In this document: positions 9,777 to 19,686 of the stretch, piece after piece | How the letters are laid out: each line of letters begins with the position of its first letter | Numbering within the stretch: the first letter of the stretch is position 1 | Assembly (NCBI GenBank): GCA_913063325.1 | Contig: CAJXYE010000015.1 | Span: forward strand, 24,519 to 88,518 | DNA from: an uncultured Colwellia sp. | GTDB lineage: Bacteria; Pseudomonadota; Gammaproteobacteria; Enterobacterales; Alteromonadaceae | Length of the DNA stretch: 64,000 bases | Reading direction: 5' to 3' | Position numbers and translations under genes: made by a program | The notes under the pieces: model-generated | The model's database searches: none | What the model was told of the DNA's origin: nothing | Seen by the model: the letters and a program-made list of their open reading frames with translations, nothing else

Positions 9777-9791
9777 TGAATACGTATGCAA
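9777..9791. promoter_or_regulatory. Operator copy 2 of the starch locus
   Basis: TGAATACGTATGCAA, inverted relative to copy 1. The centres of copies 1 and 2 are 41 bases apart, close to four DNA turns, which would place two bound dimers on the same face in the divergent promoter region. Confidence 0.8.
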
Positions 9792-9860
9792 CGACTGTTT
9801 TAAAAATAAACAAGTCTTTAGGTTAAAAGAGAAACTAAAAAACAATAAAAGGAAATAGTT

Positions 9861-12800
9861 TTGATTTTAATAAAAAGCTTAAGAGATGTTTTACTTCTTA
9901 CGTTTATTTCAGGAGGTTTGCTTGCCTGTGAGGGCGGTAGTGAAACAACTGAGATACCCACCCCAACACCAATCCCTGTAGTTGATACGCTGCCTATACC
10001 AACAACTACTGCGGAGGAAAACCAATTAGTCATTTATTATAACCGCCCAGACAACGACTACTATGGCTGGGTATTACACTTATGGAATAACGAAAGCTGT
10101 AATGCTTATGCAGAATTAGGAGCAGGTGAAGGAACCGATTGGCAAACAGGCCAAGTTCAAACAGGCATAGACCCTAACTACGGCGCTTATTGGTTGCTTG
10201 AGTTAAGCGTTGCACATGCTGATTGCGCAAACTTTATCGTGCACAAAGGCGATGACAAAGATATCGGTGGTGACTTGCAAGTTGATTTAACTGGCGATCG
10301 TATGTTCTGGGCATTATCAGGATTTAGCGAACTTTACAGTAGCGCCACTTTATATCCAGAAGGCGCATTTATTGCTAATACTGCTGCGCATTGGGCAGCA
10401 ATTGATACTGTTTTTTGGCAAGTCGATAATGCCGATGTGGCTAAAGTCCGCATTTATAGTAGCGATGTTGATGATTTAGCCTATGACACAGAGTCGGGTA
10501 TTATTGGTGATAACTATATTGAATTTATCGCTGAAAGTGATAACGCTGCGCAAGCGTTAGGTATGCCGCGTTATAGTGCGCAAACAACTTTCATCTCAAC
10601 AAGTTCACAAAATGATACAGCTAAAGCAATGCTCAAAGGCAAGTTACTTGCAATTGCTTATGATAGTGAAGATGTGCTTCTTGCGGCAACCTACGTGCAA
10701 ACACCGCGTGTTATTGATGCTCTCTATACTCAAGGCGAGAATGATGCTGATGAAGCATCGCTTGGTTTAACCTATAACGGCAATGATATTAGTGCAAATG
10801 TTTGGGCTCCAACAGCACAGCAAGTTAGCTTAAAAATTTACAACAGTGCTAAAGAGTTGCAAACAACTGAAGTTATGGCCTCTGACAGTGCCACCGGTAT
10901 TTGGTCAATTACGACACCTATAAGCAATGATCGTTTATTCTATCGCTATGAATTAACTGTGTATCATCATCAAAATTTAGCTTTTGAAACGATTGAGACA
11001 ACTGACCCATACTCAGTATCGCTATCAACCAATGGTGACTTCTCACAATTTGTTAACTTAACGGATGCCGATTTGAAGCCTGCTGGTTGGGATGATCATA
11101 ATACTCCAACAATAAACGATCCTGAAGATGCAGTAATTTATGAAGGTCATATTCGAGACTTTAGTATTCTAGATGCAAGTACCAGTGAAGAGAATCGCGG
11201 AAATTATTTAGCTTTCACCGAAGAAAACTCTGTGCCAGTGATGCACTTGAAAGCCTTGGTTACCGCGGGTTTAACCCATTTTCAATTACTACCTGCTAAT
11301 GATATTGCCAGTATTAATGAGGATGAAAGCACACGCGTTAATATTACCGATACAGTGGCTGATTTATGTGCTGTAAATAGCTCTGCGCCTGTATGTGGAA
11401 TTGAAGATGATGCAAGCACCTTGTTATCTGTATTTGAAAGTTATGATGCCAGCTCTACTGATGCACAAGCTTTAACACAGTCAATGCGTGGTTTAGATAG
11501 TTTTAATTGGGGTTATGACCCTAAACACTTCTCCACACCTGATGGCAGTTATGCTTCAGATGCTGATGGCATTGCTCGAATTATTGAAATGCGTGCTATG
11601 AACCAAGCATTGCATGAAATTGGCTTGCGTGTGGTACTCGATGTGGTCTATAACCATACCAATTCATCAGGTTTATATGATCATTCAGTACTCGATAAAG
11701 TGGTACCGGGTTATTACCATCGTCGTGATTTAACCAGTGGTAATGTGCTTACTGAAACCTGTTGTCAAGATACCGCCCCTGAACATCAAATGATGGATAA
11801 GCTAATGAGTGACTCTTTAGTGATGTGGACTCAGCATTATAAGTTTGATGGTTTCCGTTTTGATATTATGAGTAATAATTCTGTTGACTCTATTCTTAGT
11901 GCACGTACTGCTGTACAAGCAATTGATGATGATAACTACTTTTATGGTGAAGGTTGGACACGTTCAGAGCAAGGTTATATACAAGCACAACAAAACAATA
12001 TGGCTGGTACACAAGTCGGTACGTTCAACGACCGATCACGCGATACTATCCGAGGAGCTAGCCTTTTCGGCATAGAAAATAACTTTTCTGCACAAGATAC
12101 TATGCGCTTAGGTCTTGCTGGCACCTTAGCTGATTATCAACTGCAAGATAAAAGTGGTCGTACTAAATCAGGCAAAAACTTCTCTCAATCTTCTTATGCG
12201 CAAGATCCAGCTGATATTATTAACTATGTTTCAAAACATGATAATGAAACTCTATGGGATCAACTGCAATATGGCTTAGCAACGGATATGTCGGTAACTG
12301 ATCGTGTAAGGGCACAAAATATTGCCGCGACTATGGGGTTATTAAGCCAAGGTATTCCATTTTTTCAACTCGGTGGAGACTTTATCCGCTCTAAATCAAT
12401 GGACCGAAATACCTATGATGCCGGTGATTGGTTTAACAAAGTTGATTTTACTAAAAGTGATAATAACTGGTACAAAGGTTTACCTTTAGCTGAAGACAAT
12501 GAAGCTAAGTGGCAGGAAATGATAAGTCTAAATGCCAACAGTGAAGCACAAGTGCACATGAATGATATTGAGTTTGCTAGTGATGTCTTTACTGAGTTCT
12601 TAAGCATTCGTAATAGCTCTAAGTTATTTAGATTAACGACTGCACAGGATGTTTATGATCGTGTTGGTTTTCACAATACAGGCGCAAACCAAACCCAAGG
12701 TTTGATTGTTATGAGTATTGATGATGGTAGCGGTAGCCCTTTTCAATTAACTGATTTAGACCCTAATCACGATGCTATTGTGGTTATTATTAATGGTTCA

Positions 12801-13802
12801 AGTACAGAGCAGTCTCATACTATTGCTACCGCCAACGGCTTTGAATTACACAGCGTACAGCAATCTTCAATCGATAGTGCTGTGCAAATGGCAAGCTTTA
12901 CTGTTGAGGGTGGTGAAGGGGCTAGCGACGGTACATTTACCGTACCTGCCTTAACAACAGCTGTATTTGTTAAACCTCAAGGTGTTAGCCAAGGTACTGG
13001 TTTAGCTGCGGGCATTACACGTGATGCTCCTGACGTCGCGCCATATGGCAATACCGTTATCTACTTGCGCGGTAGTATGAATAACTGGGGCAATGACGGT
13101 TTAACTGAGCACGAAAGTTTTGTTTATCAAGAAAATGATATTTATAGTCTTGAAATCACGCTAGCTGCTGGTCAACAAACCTTTAAATTTGCTGATGCTG
13201 ATTGGGCTAATGTCAATTTAGGTTTTAACGACGTTAGCTTTACTCCAGGCTCAATTGCGGTAAGTGATGATAGTGGTAATATGACTTTTACCGTTGAAAG
13301 TGATGGTTTATATACCTTTAAATTTGATGCCAGTAGCGAAACTCCAGGGATTACCATAACCAGTGTTGCACCAACCTTTGACTGTGCTGCACTCATTGAC
13401 TCTATTGATGTTATTCCTTTTGCTATTGCTGGCGGTGGTCAACTTTATGTTAAAGGAGATCATTCTGGTTGGGGTGCTGATGAAGCTTATCGCCTACATT
13501 ATAAAGGTGATAATAAATATCAAGCTGTGGCTGAATTTGATGGAGACATGCAATTTAAGCTGGCTTCAGATGATGGTGATTGGGCAACACAACTATGGGC
13601 TCAGGCAGAAGGCAGCACAGAGATAAGCTCTGAAAGTTTAGCTGTCGGTGTAAGTTATTCGGTTGCTTATAATGGTGCAGGTACAGATAACAATACCGCT
13701 ACCTTATCAGCAGGAACTTACAGCTTCTTGTTAACACTTAATGAGGCTAATCCAGCGCAAGGCGCTAATGTTGGCACGTTAGTTATTCAACAGTGTCAGT
13801 AA
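9861..13802 (+). CDS. Secreted lipoprotein pullulanase (GH13), long form
   Basis: Cell-surface or periplasmic debranching enzyme cutting alpha-1,6 links of pullulan or starch. A TTG start with AAAGGA upstream opens a lipoprotein signal with the lipidated Cys at residue 23 (GGLLAC). Next come a pullulanase-associated domain (LVIYYNRPDNDYYGWVLHLW), a CBM48-type domain near 300-385 and the GH13 barrel. All GH13 signatures are present: NWGYDP near 548, DVVYNH near 593, GFRFD with the nucleophile Asp near 665, YGEGW with the acid/base Glu near 695, and KHDN near 791. The tail has two CBM-like repeats with GSMNNWG (about 1066) and GDHSGWG (about 1194). At 1313 residues it is much longer than the second enzyme. 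Confidence 0.95.
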   Translation: MILIKSLRDVLLLTFISGGLLACEGGSETTEIPTPTPIPVVDTLPIPTTTAEENQLVIYYNRPDNDYYGWVLHLWNNESCNAYAELGAGEGTDWQTGQVQTGIDPNYGAYWLLELSVAHADCANFIVHKGDDKDIGGDLQVDLTGDRMFWALSGFSELYSSATLYPEGAFIANTAAHWAAIDTVFWQVDNADVAKVRIYSSDVDDLAYDTESGIIGDNYIEFIAESDNAAQALGMPRYSAQTTFISTSSQNDTAKAMLKGKLLAIAYDSEDVLLAATYVQTPRVIDALYTQGENDADEASLGLTYNGNDISANVWAPTAQQVSLKIYNSAKELQTTEVMASDSATGIWSITTPISNDRLFYRYELTVYHHQNLAFETIETTDPYSVSLSTNGDFSQFVNLTDADLKPAGWDDHNTPTINDPEDAVIYEGHIRDFSILDASTSEENRGNYLAFTEENSVPVMHLKALVTAGLTHFQLLPANDIASINEDESTRVNITDTVADLCAVNSSAPVCGIEDDASTLLSVFESYDASSTDAQALTQSMRGLDSFNWGYDPKHFSTPDGSYASDADGIARIIEMRAMNQALHEIGLRVVLDVVYNHTNSSGLYDHSVLDKVVPGYYHRRDLTSGNVLTETCCQDTAPEHQMMDKLMSDSLVMWTQHYKFDGFRFDIMSNNSVDSILSARTAVQAIDDDNYFYGEGWTRSEQGYIQAQQNNMAGTQVGTFNDRSRDTIRGASLFGIENNFSAQDTMRLGLAGTLADYQLQDKSGRTKSGKNFSQSSYAQDPADIINYVSKHDNETLWDQLQYGLATDMSVTDRVRAQNIAATMGLLSQGIPFFQLGGDFIRSKSMDRNTYDAGDWFNKVDFTKSDNNWYKGLPLAEDNEAKWQEMISLNANSEAQVHMNDIEFASDVFTEFLSIRNSSKLFRLTTAQDVYDRVGFHNTGANQTQGLIVMSIDDGSGSPFQLTDLDPNHDAIVVIINGSSTEQSHTIATANGFELHSVQQSSIDSAVQMASFTVEGGEGASDGTFTVPALTTAVFVKPQGVSQGTGLAAGITRDAPDVAPYGNTVIYLRGSMNNWGNDGLTEHESFVYQENDIYSLEITLAAGQQTFKFADADWANVNLGFNDVSFTPGSIAVSDDSGNMTFTVESDGLYTFKFDASSETPGITITSVAPTFDCAALIDSIDVIPFAIAGGGQLYVKGDHSGWGADEAYRLHYKGDNKYQAVAEFDGDMQFKLASDDGDWATQLWAQAEGSTEISSESLAVGVSYSVAYNGAGTDNNTATLSAGTYSFLLTLNEANPAQGANVGTLVIQQCQ

Positions 13803-13873
13803 AAGGTGTCACTCATTGCAGCCAAATAATACCTAGATAAAGTAGACCTTAAGCTGCTTAAAGATTAAGTAGA

Positions 13874-13907
13874 AAGGCTTGTTGAATCAAATCAGCAAGC
13901 CTTTTTT
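13874..13907 (+). terminator. Rho-independent terminator after pullulanase 1
   Basis: AAGGCTTG (13874-13881) pairs with CAAGCCTT (13896-13903), with an inner TGA/TCA pair and a T-run to 13907. It separates the two pullulanase genes into different transcripts, in agreement with the extra operator that follows. Confidence 0.92.
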
Positions 13908-13978
13908 ATTACCACTAATTAGTAAAAAATTTGGAATGTTAGCTACAATCAGAGGTGCTTAAAAATGATTGAACGTAC

Positions 13979-13993
13979 TGAATACGTATGCAA
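13979..13993. promoter_or_regulatory. Operator copy 3 of the starch locus
   Basis: TGAATACGTATGCAA, identical base for base to copy 2, lies 76 bases before the second pullulanase start. Finding the same 15-mer in both promoter regions of the locus makes co-regulation with the receptor and pullulanase 1 likely. Confidence 0.8.
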
Positions 13994-14069
13994 TTAGGCA
14001 AAATCAGTGTTTATATAATGGCTGAGCGAGTAAGTTATTATCCATAACAATTTTAACGGCTTGCCTCTT

Positions 14070-16946
14070 ATGAACATACCCGCTTTTTCTTTCGCTAACT
14101 TACCCATTAATAGCGCCCTTTATATTGCTTTATCAGCTTCTTTATTAGTCACGGCTTGTGATGATGGCAGTAAAACAACTCAAGCAGAGCAACAGGCCAC
14201 TATTGTCGAAGCTCCGCTGAATACCTTTGAAACCAGCATGTTTACTGCTGAAGACTTAGCTAAGTTACCAAATGATCATTCGGCACATTGGTTAACAGCA
14301 CAAATAATAGTTTTGCCAAAGTCAGCTAACCACGATCAATATCAACTGTTGAGTAAAAAGTCAGCAGGCTTTAATAGCATTGATTTAGTTGCTGTTAGTT
14401 TTCCTGACAAATTGGCAGCAAGCTTTCCTCATTTAAGTGATTTTCAAGCATACCAAGTTAAGTTAACGCCAGAACAGAGCAAGCAATGGTTAAAGCAACA
14501 AGTCATTGTTGTCGCGGTAGCTTCAAATAAACAAGCTATAAAAGTAGCCTATTTACAAACAGGGGCCGTTATTGATGCACTTTATACCCAAGGGAAAAAT
14601 GATGCTGATGAAGTCAATGATTTAGGCTCAGTTGTTACCACTGACGGTGTTAGCTTCAAGCTGTGGGCACCAACAGCGCAAACAGTTTCAGTGCAACTAT
14701 TTGATGATAACCTTCAAGCCATTACTGGCGATAATCTGCCTATGGTCGAAGACAGCAATACCGGCGTTTGGCAGGTACAAGCAAGTAAAAGTGCCACTTA
14801 CGCTTATTATAAATATCAAGTGAATGTATACCATCCAGCTTCAAAACAAATTGAGTCTTTATCAGTGACTGACCCATACTCTTTAAGCTTGTCGGTCAAT
14901 AGTGAATACTCACAAGTAGTTAATTTGAACGATGCTATCACTCAGCCAGCTAACTGGAATAACCATAAAATCCCTACAGTAAAAAATGTTGAAGATAATG
15001 TTTTTTATGAAACACATATTCGTGATTTTAGCTCGAACGAACAACGCTTAAGTGATGCAAAATTTAAAGGTAAATATAAAGCGTTTAGCGAAAAAGAATC
15101 TGATGGTATTGAACACTTAAAAGCACTGCAAGCGGCAGGGCTAAATAATATTCACTTGTTGCCGACATTCGATATTGCCACGGTTAATGAAGATGAATCA
15201 CAGCACTTAGATATAGATGACAATTTAGCTAAGGTTTGCAGCATTACACCCAATTCTAGTATCTGTCAGCAACCTTACGATGAAAAACAGTCAATTAGAG
15301 CATTATTACAAAGTTATGCCGTAGAAGGAGAAAAAGCACAGCAATTGGTTAGCGAATTACGTGAATATGACAACTACAACTGGGGTTATGACCCTTTTCA
15401 TTACACAGTACCAGAAGGCAGTTACGCAGTTGATGCTAAAGGTGTATCACGTTTAGTAGAATTTAGAGAGATGGTTCAAAGCCTGCATGACATGGGGTTT
15501 CGAGTGATTATGGATGTGGTTTATAACCATACTCACCAAGCGGGATTAGAGAGCAATGCAGTTTTAGATAAGATAGTACCCAATTATTATCACAGATTAC
15601 ACCCGCTAACAGGCGCGATTGAGCAATCTACTTGTTGTGATAATACCGCGACAGAGCGTGTAATGATGGCAAAATTGATGACAGACTCATTAGTTGTTTG
15701 GGCGCGCGACTATAAAATTGATGGTTTTCGCTTTGATTTAATGGGCCATCAACCAAAAGATGCGATGTTAGCGGCACGTGAAGCAGTGCGTAAAGTAGAC
15801 AGCGATACTTACTTTTACGGTGAGGGCTGGAATTTTGGTGAAGTGGCGAGTAATAGCCAATTTGTTCAAGCCAGCCAGTTAGAGCTAGGTGGCAGCGAAA
15901 TAGGGACTTTTTCAGATAGATTACGTGACGCCGTGCGTGGCGGTGGTAATAATACTCGAGATTCTCAGGGTGTTGGTAATGGCCTCTTAACCTTTCCCAA
16001 TAATAAACAGCTTGATGAAGAGCAACTTAATGCCGAATATATCTTGCGTATGGATCAATTACGTATCGGCTTAGCAGGTAATTTGATTAACTTCCCTTTA
16101 AGAACTATCAATGGACAAAAAGTATTAGGAAAAGATATTGCTTATGGTGATCAGCCAACGGGATATGCCTTAGACCCAGCGGACACCATCAATTATGTTT
16201 CTAAACATGATAATCAAACGCTGTGGGATAACAGTCAATACCGCTTAGCATTTGACGTATCAACAAAAGACCGAGTGAGAATGCACTTACAAAGCTTGTC
16301 TTTCGCTTTATTCGCTCAAGGTATTCCTTTTATTCACATGGGCTCAGAGTTTATGCGCTCTAAGTCATTTCTTCGAGACAGTTATGATTACGGTGACTGG
16401 TTCAACCGTATTGATTTTTCCAAGCAAGATAATTTTTATAATGTTGGCTTACCACCCGCAGAAAAGGACCAAGCGAATTGGCCTTTGATCAAACAAGTAC
16501 AAGCAGGTCATCAAGGTCGTGATCAGGTCAATGCCGCGCAAATACAGCTTTCTAGTGCTGTATTTACCGAAATGTTAGCGATACGAATGAGTAGCCCATT
16601 ATTTAGATTGACTAACGAACAGAGTATTATTGATAAAGTGAGCTTCCTTAACGCTTCAGTGCCTGAGCAGAAGGAAGGGGAAAAGCAACAGCTTGGTTTG
16701 ATAGCCATGAAGATTGATGATAACGCTGGCAAGCCAGTTGATAGTAACTATCAAAGTTTGGTGGTTATCTTTAATACCAGTGATAAAACACAGACGGTTA
16801 GCTATGAGTTTAGCAGTAATGAGAGGTATCAATTACATCCAATCCAGAAGATGGGGGCTGATGAAGTGGTTAAACAAGCAAAAGTGACAACTAAAGGTTT
16901 TAGTGTCCCACCATTATCAAGTGTTGTGTTTGTTAAATTTAACTAA
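14070..16946 (+). CDS. Secreted lipoprotein pullulanase (GH13), short form
   Basis: Second alpha-1,6-glucosidase of the pullulanase type, about 958 residues. ATG 14070 is preferred to TTG 14061; neither has a strong ribosome site. The signal ends with SLLVTAC, a lipobox. It lacks the starch-associated N-terminal domain and the C-terminal repeats of its neighbour and keeps the CBM48-like domain (VSFKLWAPTAQTVSVQLF) and the catalytic barrel. Motifs are YNWGYDP near 438, DVVYNH near 481, GFRFD near 551, YGEGW near 582 and SKHDN near 710. The paralogues align over the core but have diverged, so they may act on different substrates or at different places in the envelope. Confidence 0.94.
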   Translation: MNIPAFSFANLPINSALYIALSASLLVTACDDGSKTTQAEQQATIVEAPLNTFETSMFTAEDLAKLPNDHSAHWLTAQIIVLPKSANHDQYQLLSKKSAGFNSIDLVAVSFPDKLAASFPHLSDFQAYQVKLTPEQSKQWLKQQVIVVAVASNKQAIKVAYLQTGAVIDALYTQGKNDADEVNDLGSVVTTDGVSFKLWAPTAQTVSVQLFDDNLQAITGDNLPMVEDSNTGVWQVQASKSATYAYYKYQVNVYHPASKQIESLSVTDPYSLSLSVNSEYSQVVNLNDAITQPANWNNHKIPTVKNVEDNVFYETHIRDFSSNEQRLSDAKFKGKYKAFSEKESDGIEHLKALQAAGLNNIHLLPTFDIATVNEDESQHLDIDDNLAKVCSITPNSSICQQPYDEKQSIRALLQSYAVEGEKAQQLVSELREYDNYNWGYDPFHYTVPEGSYAVDAKGVSRLVEFREMVQSLHDMGFRVIMDVVYNHTHQAGLESNAVLDKIVPNYYHRLHPLTGAIEQSTCCDNTATERVMMAKLMTDSLVVWARDYKIDGFRFDLMGHQPKDAMLAAREAVRKVDSDTYFYGEGWNFGEVASNSQFVQASQLELGGSEIGTFSDRLRDAVRGGGNNTRDSQGVGNGLLTFPNNKQLDEEQLNAEYILRMDQLRIGLAGNLINFPLRTINGQKVLGKDIAYGDQPTGYALDPADTINYVSKHDNQTLWDNSQYRLAFDVSTKDRVRMHLQSLSFALFAQGIPFIHMGSEFMRSKSFLRDSYDYGDWFNRIDFSKQDNFYNVGLPPAEKDQANWPLIKQVQAGHQGRDQVNAAQIQLSSAVFTEMLAIRMSSPLFRLTNEQSIIDKVSFLNASVPEQKEGEKQQLGLIAMKIDDNAGKPVDSNYQSLVVIFNTSDKTQTVSYEFSSNERYQLHPIQKMGADEVVKQAKVTTKGFSVPPLSSVVFVKFN

Positions 16947-16966
16947 GAGAAAGTGAAACTTCAATT

Positions 16967-18175
16967 GTGAATAAAAAAATTAAAATGAAAGTTAATCTTT
17001 CTCTTATTTTACTGCTGATGTTGGTACTAACATCAGCTTACTCAAGGGTTGTAGAGAGTGACGATAAGTTATCTATTATTGTCACCCCTCCGAATAATTA
17101 TAATGCTAAAGATACTGTTCATATCGTTGGTAATTTTAATAATTGGGCTTTATCGGGTAGTGAGGCTTATTTACTCAAATATACGGAAGGTAAATTAGTA
17201 ACAGACTTACCCAATATTCAACAAGATATATTCTTTAACTTTGTTAGGAATAGTGACTGGAAAAGTTTGCCTAGCCGTAAAACAGGCAACTCTCTTTGCG
17301 ATTTTATACATGAAAAAAATGATAGCGTTCACCAAATAAAAGTTAAAATCCCTGCGTGGAAGGATGAAATACCGACCAAATTAGCAGCTAAAACCATTAC
17401 TGGCCATGTGCAAACAATTGAAAAATTTGCTATGCCGCAACTCAATAGAGTGACGGATGTAAGCATATATTTCCCACCTTATTACAAAGAAAATACACAG
17501 CAAAGCTACCCCGTGCTGTATATGTTTGATGGTCAAAATATCTTTGACGATTCAACTGCATATGGCGATGAATGGCATGTCGATGAAAGCCTTGAAAACT
17601 TAATATTAAAAGGTGAATTGAATGAATTCATTGTTGTTGCTATTGCTAATGGCCCACGTAGATGGAATGAGTACAATCCATGGGATTATAAAAGCAGGGA
17701 TACACAAATTGAAGAAATAGGTGAAGGGAACAAAACGATTACTTTCATTAAAGATTCTTTAAAGCCATTCATTGATAAAAATTATCGAACGAAAGAAGAA
17801 AGCACTTCAACAGGATTAGCAGGCAGCTCTCTTGGTGGCTTAATGGCATTATACGGGGCTATGGAGTATTCTGATATTTTTGGTTTTGTTGCTGCGTTTT
17901 CCCCTGCATTAGCTGTAGAAAATATGGCTGGAAATAGTGTACTTTTTGAAGCTTTAAAAAATAAGAAAAAAATGGATAGTGTAAAAATCTATGTTGATAT
18001 GGGAAAAGATGAATACGGTACTTATAAGGAAGTTGATTTTTTACATAAGTTGTTACTTGAAAGCGGTGTTACTGAGAAAAACCTCAAATTAGTGAAAGAT
18101 GACTTAGGCAGACATTGTGAGCTTGATTGGTCTAAGCGATTTCCTGAAGCGATAAAATGGATTTTTAATGAATAG
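16967..18175 (+). CDS. Esterase/alpha-beta hydrolase with N-terminal CBM-like domain
   Basis: Putative exported hydrolase of the esterase D/enterochelin-esterase group. After a signal peptide there is a carbohydrate-binding-like domain with IVGNFNNW (near residue 53), similar to starch-binding modules. The hydrolase domain follows (PVLYMFDGQNIFDD) with the nucleophile elbow GSSLGG near residue 285. A catalytic His is likely in GRHCELDW near the end. A GTG start at 16967 is used; ATG 16985 is possible. It lies 20 bases after pullulanase 2 and is probably co-transcribed, hence a role in processing substituted glucans is inferred. The ester substrate is unknown. Confidence 0.85.
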   Translation: MNKKIKMKVNLSLILLLMLVLTSAYSRVVESDDKLSIIVTPPNNYNAKDTVHIVGNFNNWALSGSEAYLLKYTEGKLVTDLPNIQQDIFFNFVRNSDWKSLPSRKTGNSLCDFIHEKNDSVHQIKVKIPAWKDEIPTKLAAKTITGHVQTIEKFAMPQLNRVTDVSIYFPPYYKENTQQSYPVLYMFDGQNIFDDSTAYGDEWHVDESLENLILKGELNEFIVVAIANGPRRWNEYNPWDYKSRDTQIEEIGEGNKTITFIKDSLKPFIDKNYRTKEESTSTGLAGSSLGGLMALYGAMEYSDIFGFVAAFSPALAVENMAGNSVLFEALKNKKKMDSVKIYVDMGKDEYGTYKEVDFLHKLLLESGVTEKNLKLVKDDLGRHCELDWSKRFPEAIKWIFNE

Positions 18176-18248
18176 CTTTTGTTCAGAAAAAGTTATTATT
18201 TAAGAGCTACCGAGCAATATCTTGTTATTCATTGAGTGAGATGAAAGC

Positions 18249-18282
18249 CCCATAGTTAGTATAATGATTGTATAACTATGGG
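18249..18282. terminator. Hairpin between convergent genes
   Basis: CCCATAGTTA (18249-18258) pairs with TAACTATGGG (18273-18282), a perfect 10-base stem with a 14-base loop. It lies between the esterase stop and the acyltransferase stop. No T-run follows, so termination is plausible but not certain. Confidence 0.5.
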
Positions 18283-18326
18283 CCTATATTCATGATTAAT
18301 GCCTAAAACAGCACCAAGTGGATTTA

Positions 18327-19199
18327 TTAAACCGTCGGTGATAAATGTAAAAAGCAACCTCTACCAGCAAAAGTTAATTGGTAAGCTGGCTCGCCATCTT
18401 TAGTACTACATATACTCTTTTCTAATAGACCTTTATCAATTAAGTAATCCAGCATAGTGTTTGATAACTCACCTAGTTTTGCTTTGGCAGTAATTTCAAC
18501 CTTAGTGGCGACTCCTTTAAAGGAATACATAGCTTTAATAATTTTCGCTTCTTTTTCAGATATTTTTGGCATGCGTCCTGTATAGGTAGGATACTGATCT
18601 AACGGAAATTTACCTTGAACAGTTTCATAAGAAGCTTGAATAGCTTTAATATCGCTTTCTTTATTTTCAGTTAAGCTAAAGGTATGAAAAACGCCGGCTT
18701 CTTTACTTAAGTAATCTACTTTAGCTAAAAATATTGGTAAATCACAACCCTGAGCAACATGGTAAAAGCCCGTTTTCCATTTAGGTACAGGGCCACGAGT
18801 TCCCTCTGGCGTAAACAAGAAAAATACTCTATTTAACTTTTGGCTATTAATAAAGGCTTTGATTTGCTCAACTTGGCCAACACCTTTTGCTGAGCGATTA
18901 ATTGGAATAGCGCCAAGATACATCATCCAAGTGCCTAAAACGGGTACTCTACATAAGCTGTCTTTTACCGAAAAATAAATTTTAACGTCTTGTAAAATTG
19001 CTGCGCCAAGGGCGTAAACAAAGTCCCAATTAGAGGTATGAGGCGCGGCAATCGCCACACCAGCCCCTTCAGGGGCAGTTTTGCAAAGCTTCCAGCCAGC
19101 AAGTTTAAACCAGGTAGCGAAAATGAATTTTAAAAAATATTTAGTGAAAACCCCGTCGAAAATGGTTTTCTCTCGTATGGTGAGCTCTTTTTTAGTCAT
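18327..19199 (-). CDS. PlsC-like 1-acylglycerol-3-phosphate acyltransferase family protein
   Basis: Membrane-associated acyltransferase, possibly in phospholipid or lipid modification. The HX4D catalytic motif is HTSNWD (residues 54-59) and the second conserved motif is FTPEGTRG (129-136), with hydrophobic stretches around 21-36 and 85-100. After the catalytic region there is an extra C-terminal part of about 85 residues (TYTGRMPKISEKEAKIIKAM onward) that looks like a small winged-helix-type fold, unusual for PlsC. It is divergent from the FHA/kinase pair. Confidence 0.85.
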   Translation of the reverse strand: MTKKELTIREKTIFDGVFTKYFLKFIFATWFKLAGWKLCKTAPEGAGVAIAAPHTSNWDFVYALGAAILQDVKIYFSVKDSLCRVPVLGTWMMYLGAIPINRSAKGVGQVEQIKAFINSQKLNRVFFLFTPEGTRGPVPKWKTGFYHVAQGCDLPIFLAKVDYLSKEAGVFHTFSLTENKESDIKAIQASYETVQGKFPLDQYPTYTGRMPKISEKEAKIIKAMYSFKGVATKVEITAKAKLGELSNTMLDYLIDKGLLEKSICSTKDGEPAYQLTFAGRGCFLHLSPTV

Positions 19200-19686
19200 G
19201 ATAAAGTCAATATGAAGTTACAACTGAGATAGTGCAATTGTAGCAGGAAAGTTGTGATAAATATTGATGTAGGCAGCAATTTTGTTAGCTTGGCCATTGT
19301 TTTTGGAACTTAAAGTAAACACTTGTTTGAAATTCGCTATGCTAGTGTTTTTAGGTGGATGCATTGTTGTTAATAATAACAAAGTGTTAGCAAAGATTTC
19401 TTAACCTCTTATTGCTGTTGTAGTATAGGTTAGGCGTTTTAAAAAAATATATTTTAATTACTCGAGCTGTTTTATATTTAATGTTTTGTTTAACAATAGT
19501 TTATATAGAGATAGTATAGGTAGAGTAATAACTTCAGGAACGCTTAGCCAGTCAAAGCTCTGTGTTATGACTATGAAAACAGAAGAGAACTTATCATCTT
19601 CACTAGTAGAGTTACTTATATTTATATACAATCATTCTTTCAATGCATTTCGCATACGCGTAATAACTTAAAGTATCAATAATTCT
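19200..19686. other. Intergenic region before the FHA/kinase genes
   Basis: 487 AT-rich bases between divergent genes. A short open frame (19486-19671) has no ribosome site and no convincing protein character. No clear operator, terminator or RNA was recognised; promoters for both flanking genes must lie here. Confidence 0.5.

Noticed and set aside
19486..19671. 61-codon plus-strand frame before the FHA gene
   Set aside because: No ribosome site, AT-driven composition and no recognisable protein features.
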